Assembly: GCF_001280435.1 (NCBI RefSeq)
Contig: NZ_LBIP01000013.1
Span: 1,178,001-1,242,000, forward strand
Direction of reading: 5' to 3'
Source: Mangrovimonas xylaniphaga
GTDB lineage: Bacteria; Bacteroidota; Bacteroidia; Flavobacteriales; Flavobacteriaceae
Length of the DNA: 64,000 nt
In this document: in pieces, positions 27,941 through 35,165 of the stretch
Position numbering within the stretch: the stretch's first letter is position 1
Layout of the letters: every line of letters begins with the position of its first letter
Notes under the pieces: generated by a model
What the model was told of the DNA's origin: nothing
Database searches by the model: none
What the model saw: only the letters and a program-made list of their open reading frames with translations
Made by a program: the position numbers and the translations under genes

Positions 27941-28960
27941 TTAAAATGCTGATTTGAACTGCTCTAAAAAGCGCACATCGTTCTCACTCAACAATCTAAT
28001 ATCATTGATTTGATGCAATAACATTGCGATACGATCGATCCCAACTCCAAAGGCAAACCCAGAATACACTTTTGGATCGATGTTGCAGTTTGTTAAAACA
28101 TTAGGATCTACCATCCCGCAGCCTCCAATTTCCAACCAACCGGTCCCTTTAGTGATGCGGTAATCAGATTCTGTTTCCAATCCCCAGTACACATCAATTT
28201 CTGCACTTGGCTCGGTAAATGGAAAGTAGGATGGTCTTAATCTAATTTTAGATTTCCCGAACATCTCCGTAGTGAAATATTGTAAAGTCTGTTTTAAGTC
28301 GGCAAAACTTACATCCTTATCAATATACAATCCCTCTACTTGGTGGAAGAAACAGTGAGAACGTGCCGAAATAGCTTCATTTCTATACACTCTTCCTGGA
28401 GAAATTGTTCTGATAGGCGGTTTGTGTTCTTCCATGTAACGCACCTGTACAGAACTGGTGTGGGTACGCAACAGAATATCAGGATTCGTTTGAATAAAAA
28501 AGGTATCCTGCATATCTCGTGCCGGATGATATTCCGGAAGATTCAATGCTGTAAAGTTGTGCCAGTCGTCTTCAATTTCTGGTCCTTCACTTACATTAAA
28601 ACCAATGCGCGAAAAAATATCGATAATTTGATTTTTCACAATCGACACCGGATGTCTTGCTCCCAATTCAATGGGCTCTCCCGGACGGGACAAATCGCCA
28701 TAAACACCTTTTACCTCTTCCTTAGCTTCCAGCTCCTCCTTTAAAGCATTCACCTTCTCCTCGGCTGTCTTTTTAAGGGCATTGATTACCTGACCAAATT
28801 CTTTCTTTTGGTCGTTGGCAACATTTTTAAACTCTGCAAAATACTCCTTCAATAAGCCTTTAGACCCCAAATATTTAATTCGGAATGCCTCAACTTCTTC
28901 TTTGGATTGCGCCTTAAATTCTTCTGCTTCAGCAATTAATTCTTTAATCTTTTCTATCAT
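27941..28960 (-). CDS. pheS: Phenylalanine-tRNA ligase alpha subunit
   Basis: PheS is the catalytic subunit of the alpha2-beta2 enzyme that charges tRNA-Phe. The 339-residue protein has the N-terminal coiled coil (about 1-90), class II motif 2 'GRVYRNEAISARSHCFFHQV', motif 3 'GFAFGVGIDRIAMLL', and the Phe-binding 'EPSAEIDVYWG'. The beta subunit gene pheT is not in the window, so the subunits are unlinked, as is common in Bacteroidetes. It lies 35 bases downstream of a small conserved gene. Confidence 0.97.
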   Translation of the reverse strand: MIEKIKELIAEAEEFKAQSKEEVEAFRIKYLGSKGLLKEYFAEFKNVANDQKKEFGQVINALKKTAEEKVNALKEELEAKEEVKGVYGDLSRPGEPIELGARHPVSIVKNQIIDIFSRIGFNVSEGPEIEDDWHNFTALNLPEYHPARDMQDTFFIQTNPDILLRTHTSSVQVRYMEEHKPPIRTISPGRVYRNEAISARSHCFFHQVEGLYIDKDVSFADLKQTLQYFTTEMFGKSKIRLRPSYFPFTEPSAEIDVYWGLETESDYRITKGTGWLEIGGCGMVDPNVLTNCNIDPKVYSGFAFGVGIDRIAMLLHQINDIRLLSENDVRFLEQFKSAF

Positions 28961-28995
28961 GATATCCTTTGAAATGACTGCAAATTTAATAAATC

Positions 28996-29352
28996 TTATT
29001 CTATATATTCGGCTTCCACAAAATAGTTAACAATGGCTTCCTTCATCAACACCGACTGCTCGCCTGCCTTTAAAAAAGGTAAGGCTTCCTTCACCTTGTA
29101 ATGTGGCCATTTATCGTCATCGTAATAATCAAATTCGTAGTAACCATAAGGTTCCAACAAACGGCAAATGGCAATGTGCATTAAATCCACTTTATGGTCC
29201 TTTTTAAAACGGCGCCCCAATTGGCCCAGTTCCTGCACTCCAATAAGATAAATTATAGCATCAAGGTCCAACGTATCCCCTTCGGCAAATTGTTTGGACA
29301 GCTTTTCAACCACCAAATCCCATCGTTGTTTTAATTGTTCGTCTCTTGACAT
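28996..29352 (-). CDS. Conserved protein of unknown function (118 residues)
   Basis: The ATG at 29352 gives 'MSRDEQLKQRWDLVVEKLSK'; the track-length frame from 29370 starts with TTG and adds six residues. The protein is helical at the start, with 'DLDAIIYLIGVQELGQLGRR' (possible dimer helices), then an aromatic stretch 'YGYYEFDYYDDDKWPHYK'. No enzyme motif is seen. I know it only as a flavobacterial hypothetical. It is directly upstream of pheS in the same orientation. Confidence 0.8.
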   Translation of the reverse strand: MSRDEQLKQRWDLVVEKLSKQFAEGDTLDLDAIIYLIGVQELGQLGRRFKKDHKVDLMHIAICRLLEPYGYYEFDYYDDDKWPHYKVKEALPFLKAGEQSVLMKEAIVNYFVEAEYIE

Positions 29353-29437
29353 AGCTTTTAAAAAGGGCAAAGTTACTAAACATCGTGCTACCTAAGGACA
29401 TCTCTTCCAAAAAAAGAAGATAAGTGCCCCAAATGTG

Positions 29438-29445
29438 TATATTTG
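29438..29445 (+). promoter_or_regulatory. Promoter -7 element for cvpA
   Basis: TATATTTG at 29438-29445 matches TAnnTTTG perfectly and lies 17 bases before the ATG. I see no clear TTG at the -33 position. Confidence 0.5.
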
Positions 29446-29462
29446 TTTAAATTGTTGACCCC

Positions 29463-30002
29463 ATGAGTGTAATTGACATTGTTTTAGGAGCCTTACTGCT
29501 TTTTGGAATTATTAGAGGTTTTCTAAAAGGGCTTTTTGTAGAAGTAGCCTCTTTGATCGCCTTGGTTGCTGGTGTTTTCGGCGCCATGCATTTTAGCAAC
29601 TATGCCGCCAATTTTTTGAAAAGTAAAGTAGATTGGGATGAAAACACCATAACCATTACAGCCTTTGCCATTACGTTTGTGGTGATTGTATTGCTAATTG
29701 CCCTTGCAGGGAAAGCGCTTACCAAATTAGCCGATTTTGCGGCTTTGGGAATTATCAATAAATTGTTAGGCGCCCTATTTGGAGGTTTAAAGATAGGCTT
29801 AATCTTAAGTGTTATTCTGATTGTTTACGAACGCATGAACAACTCCATGCCCTTCTCCAATGAAAAACAATTTGAAGATTCCATACTTTACAGCCCTGTA
29901 AAGTCTTTAGCACCCATGATATTTCCCGCCTTTTTAAATCCCGACCAAATGGAAGGCCTACTTGAAGGGGATTCTAAAACCGAAGAAGACAGTAACGATT
30001 AG
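29463..30002 (+). CDS. CvpA family membrane protein
   Basis: The 179-residue protein has four membrane helices in about 3-125 and an acidic tail, with the family N-terminus 'SVIDIVLGALLLFGIIRGFLKG' split by a conserved F-x-K-G turn. In E. coli CvpA is needed for colicin V production and envelope homeostasis; its mechanism is unclear. The stop overlaps the stop of the convergent PepSY gene by four bases, so both transcripts run into each other. Confidence 0.9.
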   Translation: MSVIDIVLGALLLFGIIRGFLKGLFVEVASLIALVAGVFGAMHFSNYAANFLKSKVDWDENTITITAFAITFVVIVLLIALAGKALTKLADFAALGIINKLLGALFGGLKIGLILSVILIVYERMNNSMPFSNEKQFEDSILYSPVKSLAPMIFPAFLNPDQMEGLLEGDSKTEEDSND

Positions 30003-32191
30003 TAACAATCCATTTTCAGTTGCCCTTGTGCCTGATAAAAACTTAAGGTTTTATGGGTAAACTCTACACAAATAGATTCCAAAACTCCCAAGACTCCTTT
30101 TTGCATCGCCAAAGACCCACAGATCATAATGACACCACCACTATAAAGGGTTTGAGCTATTTCACTAGCATTGTCATCAAGTTTGTCCTGCACATAGCAT
30201 TGCTCAGCTTCACGGGAAAGCACCAACTCAAAGTCATTTAATTTTTTCTCAATCAACAAGGCTTCTATTTCAGGTTTATATAAATTGAAAGAGGCATGAG
30301 TTCGTAAACCTAAATAGAGTTTGGTTTCCCTATGCTTTTTATTTTGATGGAGCATTCCCAAAAAGGGCGCCACTCCCGTACCATTGGCTATAAGGATGAC
30401 CTTTGGGGCCTTTACCGGAAAATGAAACGACGTATTTTTTATGATTTTTGCCTTGAATTTATCTCCTACCACCAAATCATTTAGGTAATTGGAGCCCAAA
30501 CCGTGCTCATAGAATTTAATGCTCAATTGAATGTTCCCATCAACCTTTCCTATGGAATACAAACGTTCTCTATAATCATTCTTTGGATAGATGGCCAACA
30601 AATCCCCTGAGGTAAATTGTTGAGTTCTTTTTGGTTTTAATTTAAGCAAAAAGGTATTGTCAGGACTCTCAGCAACCTCAGTTTTCCCGACAACATTAAA
30701 TGTTTTGGTCTGCTTTTTATTCTGAACTAAGGCTTCCTGCGGAAGTTCCATAGTCACGCCAATTTTAGAACTCCATAAACTCACAAACTGATGGAACGCT
30801 TCTATCGACTTATCATGAATGCTAGTAGGTTCCAGCATTTTTTCGAAATCCAATTCCATAGCCTTATCCACATCGAAAGCGAATTGACAAAAATCGGGAT
30901 AGGCCAAAGACCCAAAACCAACTACCGCATATCTACAAGGATTGGGTTGTTTAGTACTTTGCAAACGATCCAAAAACTTATTGGCATTGGTAGGCGCTTC
31001 CCCCTGTCCGTAAGTAGCCGTAAAGACAATAAGATGTTTCGCTTTTGGAAATTGAGTATAATTGTTCAGTTCCGTAATAAATACCTTCTCACCTGCTTCC
31101 AACAATTGTTTGTAAAAAGCATTGGCAAATTGCATAGTCGAACCATTTTCGGAGCCTACCAAAATGATGTATTGACATTCCTCCCTTCTATATTCATTCT
31201 TTAATCCCGACGCACGACGCTTCAAGGTCATATCAAACCCGGAATAAATAAAAAACAAGATATTGATACTAGCCAAGCCCAAAATAAAAGCCCAAACTGT
31301 ATTGCCTTTTCCTGTATGCAACACCATACTAAAATTGGAAACCACTTCCACCACGGGTGCTTTCAAGCTACTTAACACTTCTCCTGTGTATTGGTTCACT
31401 ACCAACTCTTCCTGTTTTAGCTTTAAGGTGAAATAATCCTCCACATCGTCTGAAAAGGGAAATTCCAATGTTTCAACTTCAGAAAGTGGTGTGTTTTGGA
31501 ACAATTCAAATTCAGAAACATCACGTTTTGGAGTCTCTGAAATCATTTCAAAATCAATCTTGTGCTGTTCCTTGCTTTCTGGCAACAGATTGAATTTCTC
31601 CAAAGACAGATATACCCCAGTAAGGGTAATGATAATGATAGGAATTAAAGACAAACGTCCCAGTACCACATGCCAATACTGACTAAAATTCTCGTTAACA
31701 ATCTTAGCAAAAAACTGTTGGATGCCTCTTTGCCGTTTCACTATTAGAATGGTCCCGGTAATAGCAATCACAAACAGTAAAAAAGAGCACAGTCCCACAA
31801 AAAAACGGCCGACACTCTTTAAAAATAAAGACCTATGAAAATTAGTTACCCATTGAAAAAATTTGGAAGGCTCCGATTTCTGTCCTAAAAACTCAGCCGA
31901 AATTGGGTTAAAATACCCTTCTAAGTTTTCACCTTCTTCTGTAAATACCGAAGCCATTACAAAATGGTTGGCATCTACCTTGATTTCGATAACTTCAGGA
32001 TAGGTTTCCTTAAATACCTCAACGGTTTTGGCCAAGGACACCTCATCCAAATCGGCAACCTTGTAAGGTGCCATTTGTTCAGAAATAGGCTGAAATGCCA
32101 AAATGGCCCCAGTAATGGAAGCCAAAAGGATAAAAACAACAGAAGATACAGCCAATGCAAGGTGACTGTATCTCCAAATTGAAATGGTCAT
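29999..32191 (-). CDS. Membrane PepSY-flavodoxin-ferredoxin-reductase fusion protein
   Basis: The 730-residue protein has an N-terminal PepSY-associated membrane module (about 1-330) with four membrane helices and histidines at the helix ends ('FHRSL' near 115, 'YWHVVLG' near 172, 'VLHTGKG') that could bind haem. A flavodoxin domain (about 345-490; 'ILVGSENGSTMQFANAFY' holds the FMN phosphate loop) is followed by a ferredoxin-NADP reductase-type domain (about 510-730) with FAD-binding 'RERLYSIGK', NADP-binding 'ILIANGTGVAPFLG' and the C-terminal Tyr typical of sulfite-reductase-like flavoproteins. It is likely to move electrons from NAD(P)H across the membrane to a periplasmic acceptor. In this context haem or ferric iron reduction is plausible. 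It follows DUF2271 by 11 bases. Confidence 0.9.
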   Translation of the reverse strand: MTISIWRYSHLALAVSSVVFILLASITGAILAFQPISEQMAPYKVADLDEVSLAKTVEVFKETYPEVIEIKVDANHFVMASVFTEEGENLEGYFNPISAEFLGQKSEPSKFFQWVTNFHRSLFLKSVGRFFVGLCSFLLFVIAITGTILIVKRQRGIQQFFAKIVNENFSQYWHVVLGRLSLIPIIIITLTGVYLSLEKFNLLPESKEQHKIDFEMISETPKRDVSEFELFQNTPLSEVETLEFPFSDDVEDYFTLKLKQEELVVNQYTGEVLSSLKAPVVEVVSNFSMVLHTGKGNTVWAFILGLASINILFFIYSGFDMTLKRRASGLKNEYRREECQYIILVGSENGSTMQFANAFYKQLLEAGEKVFITELNNYTQFPKAKHLIVFTATYGQGEAPTNANKFLDRLQSTKQPNPCRYAVVGFGSLAYPDFCQFAFDVDKAMELDFEKMLEPTSIHDKSIEAFHQFVSLWSSKIGVTMELPQEALVQNKKQTKTFNVVGKTEVAESPDNTFLLKLKPKRTQQFTSGDLLAIYPKNDYRERLYSIGKVDGNIQLSIKFYEHGLGSNYLNDLVVGDKFKAKIIKNTSFHFPVKAPKVILIANGTGVAPFLGMLHQNKKHRETKLYLGLRTHASFNLYKPEIEALLIEKKLNDFELVLSREAEQCYVQDKLDDNASEIAQTLYSGGVIMICGSLAMQKGVLGVLESICVEFTHKTLSFYQAQGQLKMDCY

Positions 32192-32202
32192 ATTACGAGT
32201 GT

Positions 32203-32688
32203 TTAATTGGGCATCATGCGGACATAGCGAATAAACCCTGTGCCTTCCATTTTACCTTTTACGGTTTCGGATGTTAATGGAAATTCAACATCCTGAGTGT
32301 AATATTCATGGTCTTCTACAGCGGTTTCAAAACGAATGCTATAACCGGCATCAATTTTGGAATCTTCGATTTCGATGACATTAATACTACGCTCTCCCCC
32401 AGAGATTGTAGCCCCCGTAATAGCATCGATATTGTTTCTTTTTTTACCGTAAAATTTCCACCAAGATTCCAAGGTATTGTACCACTCATTATCATCTCCC
32501 TGCACGAACAATGTTTGCTCATAGTCTCCTGCTGGATTGATCAATGAAATGGCTACATAAGCACCTTCCCCTGTATAATTGGTCAATTGGATCATGCATT
32601 TATATTTGGTAGATGGCCCTTGATTGGTGAAGGACACCAACCCAAAAAACGTTACCAATACTACTGCTATCAAACGTATATTCTTCAT
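32203..32688 (-). CDS. Exported DUF2271 protein with an ApbE-type flavinylation motif
   Basis: The 161-residue protein has a signal peptide (cleavage near residue 20-25) and matches DUF2271, a small beta-rich periplasmic domain found next to PepSY proteins. Residues 88-94 read D-A-I-T-G-A-T, which fits the D-x-x-(S/T)-G-A-(T/S) site where ApbE attaches FMN to the last Thr/Ser (here Thr94). If that happens, it is a periplasmic flavoprotein and the natural partner for the membrane reductase 11 bases downstream. No apbE is in the window, so the modifying enzyme would lie elsewhere. It is 12 bases after the ankyrin gene. Confidence 0.85.
   Translation of the reverse strand: MKNIRLIAVVLVTFFGLVSFTNQGPSTKYKCMIQLTNYTGEGAYVAISLINPAGDYEQTLFVQGDDNEWYNTLESWWKFYGKKRNNIDAITGATISGGERSINVIEIEDSKIDAGYSIRFETAVEDHEYYTQDVEFPLTSETVKGKMEGTGFIRYVRMMPN
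32407..32427 (-). other. Motif D-A-I-T-G-A-T in the DUF2271 protein, candidate FMN attachment site
   Basis: Minus-strand codons for residues 88-94 of the DUF2271 protein. The order D-x-x-T-G-A-T matches the known ApbE acceptor motif, with Thr94 as the expected FMN-phosphoester residue. Attachment is inferred from the motif only. Confidence 0.6.
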
Positions 32689-32700
32689 TCTGCAAATGTC

Positions 32701-34182
32701 TTATTTTAAAAATTCTATTGAAATGTTATTGCTTTTCAACAATTCATTTTCCTGGGCCAAATCATAAGCCGTCTCTTCAAATTCAGTCATAAGGGTTTTG
32801 CTGGCTCCTTGGGCCACCAAGAATTTCATAATGCCATCATCGGAAGCTTTCATTGCGGCCAAATGCAAAGCAGTGTTACCTTCTCCGTTTTTGGCATTCA
32901 CATCTATTTTCATTTCCGAAGCCATTTTCAAAAGGTCCAAATTCCCTTTTTCAACAGCCATATGATACCATGTATTTCCATTTTTTTGGGTTTGTCCCAA
33001 CAGTAATCCATGTTTTTCTAGGCTCCTTAATTTTTCTGAAAACTCCTTAGGGTTTCTAGTTGAATAGGAATTTACCAAAGCGTAGACCAAACTATTTCCC
33101 TCGTTATCTACAACATCTATTTTCGCTCCTCTTTTCATCATGAAATTAACCACTTCAACAGAGTTTCCATCCACAGCATAAAACAAAGCCGTTTGTCCCT
33201 TTTTATTGGCATGATTGATATCCTTAAGGTTTTTGGACAGCAGTTGCACCATGTCCAAATTATTTCGGTAAGCGGCATTCATAAAAGGTGTATTTCCATT
33301 ATGATCTCCTATATTCACATCCAAACCTTTCTCCAAGAGATAGCGTATCAATTCTTCATCCTTACTTCTTGAAGCCAAAATATGTAAAGGTGTCTGCCCT
33401 TCTCTATTGATAACATTAGGATTAAGACCTTGTTCTTCTAAAAACTTATAGACTTCAATACCATTGGTCTTTCCTCTAGTTCCATAAGCCGCAAACATAA
33501 AAGCTTGGTTATTTCCTTTTATGCCTCTACTCTGTAAAGCTTCCAAAGCTTCCAAATTGCCTATTCTGGCAACATAATTAAAAATTCCATTGCCATCTCT
33601 ATCCACGCTATTGATATCCAATCCCTTTTTTTGAAAATATTCAACCAATTGAAAATCTTGATCATTAGGAGCCACCAACAACAAAGCATTGGCACCATTT
33701 GGAGTTACATCCTTTTTTAGGTTAGCACCATTGGCCAAACAAAAATCATACACCTCTATATTTTTTTGACCTGAAGATGCCGCAAAATTTAAAATGGTAT
33801 TCCCCTTATCATCTTTGATATCTGTTTTGGCGCCATGTTGCAACAGGTATTCCATGACTTCGGTATTCCCTTTATAAGCCGCCCAGAAAATATAGGTACG
33901 GCCATCGTGGGTCAATTTATTTACACCATTGCCTTCCTGTTCCACCAAATAGGTTATTGTAGTAAATGGTGCGTCTTCCAAAATGGCGTATACAATCCCA
34001 TCAAAATTATTTGCATTGGCCTGGGCAGGATCATTCCCTTCAGCAATTTTTGCCTTTACCAATGATACATCCGGTTGCGATTTCCAGAAGTCACGACTTA
34101 AAAAAGCATTATCCTGTGAAAACGACTGTATCCCCATTAGCAACATAGCACCGAGGATACAGGATTTAAAACAACTATTCAT
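32701..34182 (-). CDS. Exported ankyrin-repeat protein
   Basis: The 493-residue protein has a signal peptide ('LGAMLLMGIQSFSQ', cleavage near 22). The rest is about ten ankyrin repeats: 'DGRTYIFWAAYKGNTEVMEY', 'EGQTPLHILASRSKDEELIR', 'NGNTPFMNAAYRNNLDMVQL', 'KGQTALFYAVDGNSVEVVNF'. Ankyrin repeats bind other proteins. An exported version in a transport operon could scaffold the DUF2271, DUF6607 or receptor proteins, but no partner is known. Four bases separate it from the DUF6607 gene and 12 from DUF2271. Confidence 0.88.
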   Translation of the reverse strand: MNSCFKSCILGAMLLMGIQSFSQDNAFLSRDFWKSQPDVSLVKAKIAEGNDPAQANANNFDGIVYAILEDAPFTTITYLVEQEGNGVNKLTHDGRTYIFWAAYKGNTEVMEYLLQHGAKTDIKDDKGNTILNFAASSGQKNIEVYDFCLANGANLKKDVTPNGANALLLVAPNDQDFQLVEYFQKKGLDINSVDRDGNGIFNYVARIGNLEALEALQSRGIKGNNQAFMFAAYGTRGKTNGIEVYKFLEEQGLNPNVINREGQTPLHILASRSKDEELIRYLLEKGLDVNIGDHNGNTPFMNAAYRNNLDMVQLLSKNLKDINHANKKGQTALFYAVDGNSVEVVNFMMKRGAKIDVVDNEGNSLVYALVNSYSTRNPKEFSEKLRSLEKHGLLLGQTQKNGNTWYHMAVEKGNLDLLKMASEMKIDVNAKNGEGNTALHLAAMKASDDGIMKFLVAQGASKTLMTEFEETAYDLAQENELLKSNNISIEFLK

Positions 34183-34186
34183 AAGT

Positions 34187-35092
34187 TTATTTTACAAAAG
34201 ATTCAATTAACGGATTGATCTCCTCCGCTGTTTGGTATTTTTCAGCATCAAACAAATATTTAAACAATACTTTGTTGTCAACTTTTTCCTCCAAATATAA
34301 GTCTTTATGTCTAGCAAACACTTCATCCCACTTAGCTCTTACCAAAGCCCATTTAGCCTGATTGGTATTCCAGTAATCTTGAGCCGCTTTACACATGCTA
34401 TCGTCTACTTTTACATAAGTATTGTACCCCTTTTCCTGAGCCAAGACCTTATCTTCTTTTCCTTCCTCACGTACTAACTTGTCGTTGTCTTGGTTGTGGA
34501 TCCAACCGTTATCTGTGATTTCGTGACGATTTCTTCTTACAGTCACATTATAATCACTACGTTGGGTATACTCACGTCTTGGAAGTGGCGCCGTAGTTGT
34601 ATTTTCCCAATAGCTTTTGCCATCTACGTGTACCCAAGTCGCAGTCCCTTCATATCTTGGGCTGTCATCGACTTGAAATACTTTTTGAGTCCATTGTCCT
34701 TTTACATCATTTTTTGGCAAACTAAGGTAGCTCCACTTATTATTGTGGTCGTACACATACAAATCGGTGTTTTCGAATTCCCAATCCTGTCTCCAGTGCT
34801 TTACAATATGAGGCGCGTCTGACGGCCCTACAATCAATAAATGCTGCATGGAAATTTTATCCTTGCTGTCCTCTACCAACTGTACCCACTCCAAACCTCT
34901 ATCGTGTTTTGTTTTGGAAGGCACATAAGTTGAATCGCCAGAATACTCAAAAGTTTCGGCAAAATTGAAATTTACCTTATAACAGCCACACATATCTTTA
35001 ATGGCTTGTTGATCTTGCTTCTTCTTGTTTTGGGCATTTAGGTTCACACTAAGGAATAATGCCGCTGCAACTAATGGAAAAATACGTTTCAT
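34187..35092 (-). CDS. Exported DUF6607 protein
   Basis: The 301-residue protein has a signal peptide ('LVAAALFLSVNLNAQ') and begins its mature part with 'IKDMCGCYKVNFNFAETFEY', a hallmark of DUF6607. The Cys-Gly-Cys pair near residue 36 could bind metal or form a disulfide. The rest is aromatic- and tryptophan-rich ('WEFENTDLYVYDHNNKWSYL'), suggesting a beta-barrel or lipocalin-like fold for a small ligand; this last point is inference. It is the first gene of the minus-strand arm, divergent from the TonB-dependent receptor across 73 bases. Confidence 0.82.
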   Translation of the reverse strand: MKRIFPLVAAALFLSVNLNAQNKKKQDQQAIKDMCGCYKVNFNFAETFEYSGDSTYVPSKTKHDRGLEWVQLVEDSKDKISMQHLLIVGPSDAPHIVKHWRQDWEFENTDLYVYDHNNKWSYLSLPKNDVKGQWTQKVFQVDDSPRYEGTATWVHVDGKSYWENTTTAPLPRREYTQRSDYNVTVRRNRHEITDNGWIHNQDNDKLVREEGKEDKVLAQEKGYNTYVKVDDSMCKAAQDYWNTNQAKWALVRAKWDEVFARHKDLYLEEKVDNKVLFKYLFDAEKYQTAEEINPLIESFVK

Positions 35093-35108
35093 TGAGAAAA
35101 TTTTATTC

Positions 35109-35131
35109 TTATTTAGATTGATTTAAAATAA
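35109..35131. promoter_or_regulatory. A+T-rich imperfect palindrome overlapping the receptor promoter, possible iron-regulator site
   Basis: TTATTT (35109-35114) and AAATAA (35126-35131) are inverted around an A+T core in the 73-base divergent region. The -33 TTG of the receptor promoter (35118-35120) lies inside it. The position suits a Fur-like repressor acting on both arms. The match to any Fur box is weak, so the assignment is speculative. Confidence 0.3.
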
Positions 35132-35145
35132 CATTGATATATTTG
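35118..35145 (+). promoter_or_regulatory. Bacteroidetes-type promoter for the TonB-dependent receptor operon
   Basis: TTG at 35118-35120, 17 bases, then a perfect TATATTTG at 35138-35145. The receptor ATG follows 20 bases downstream. This is one of the clearest promoters in the window. Confidence 0.7.
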
Positions 35146-35165
35146 CATCGCAAAACTAATCAAGA

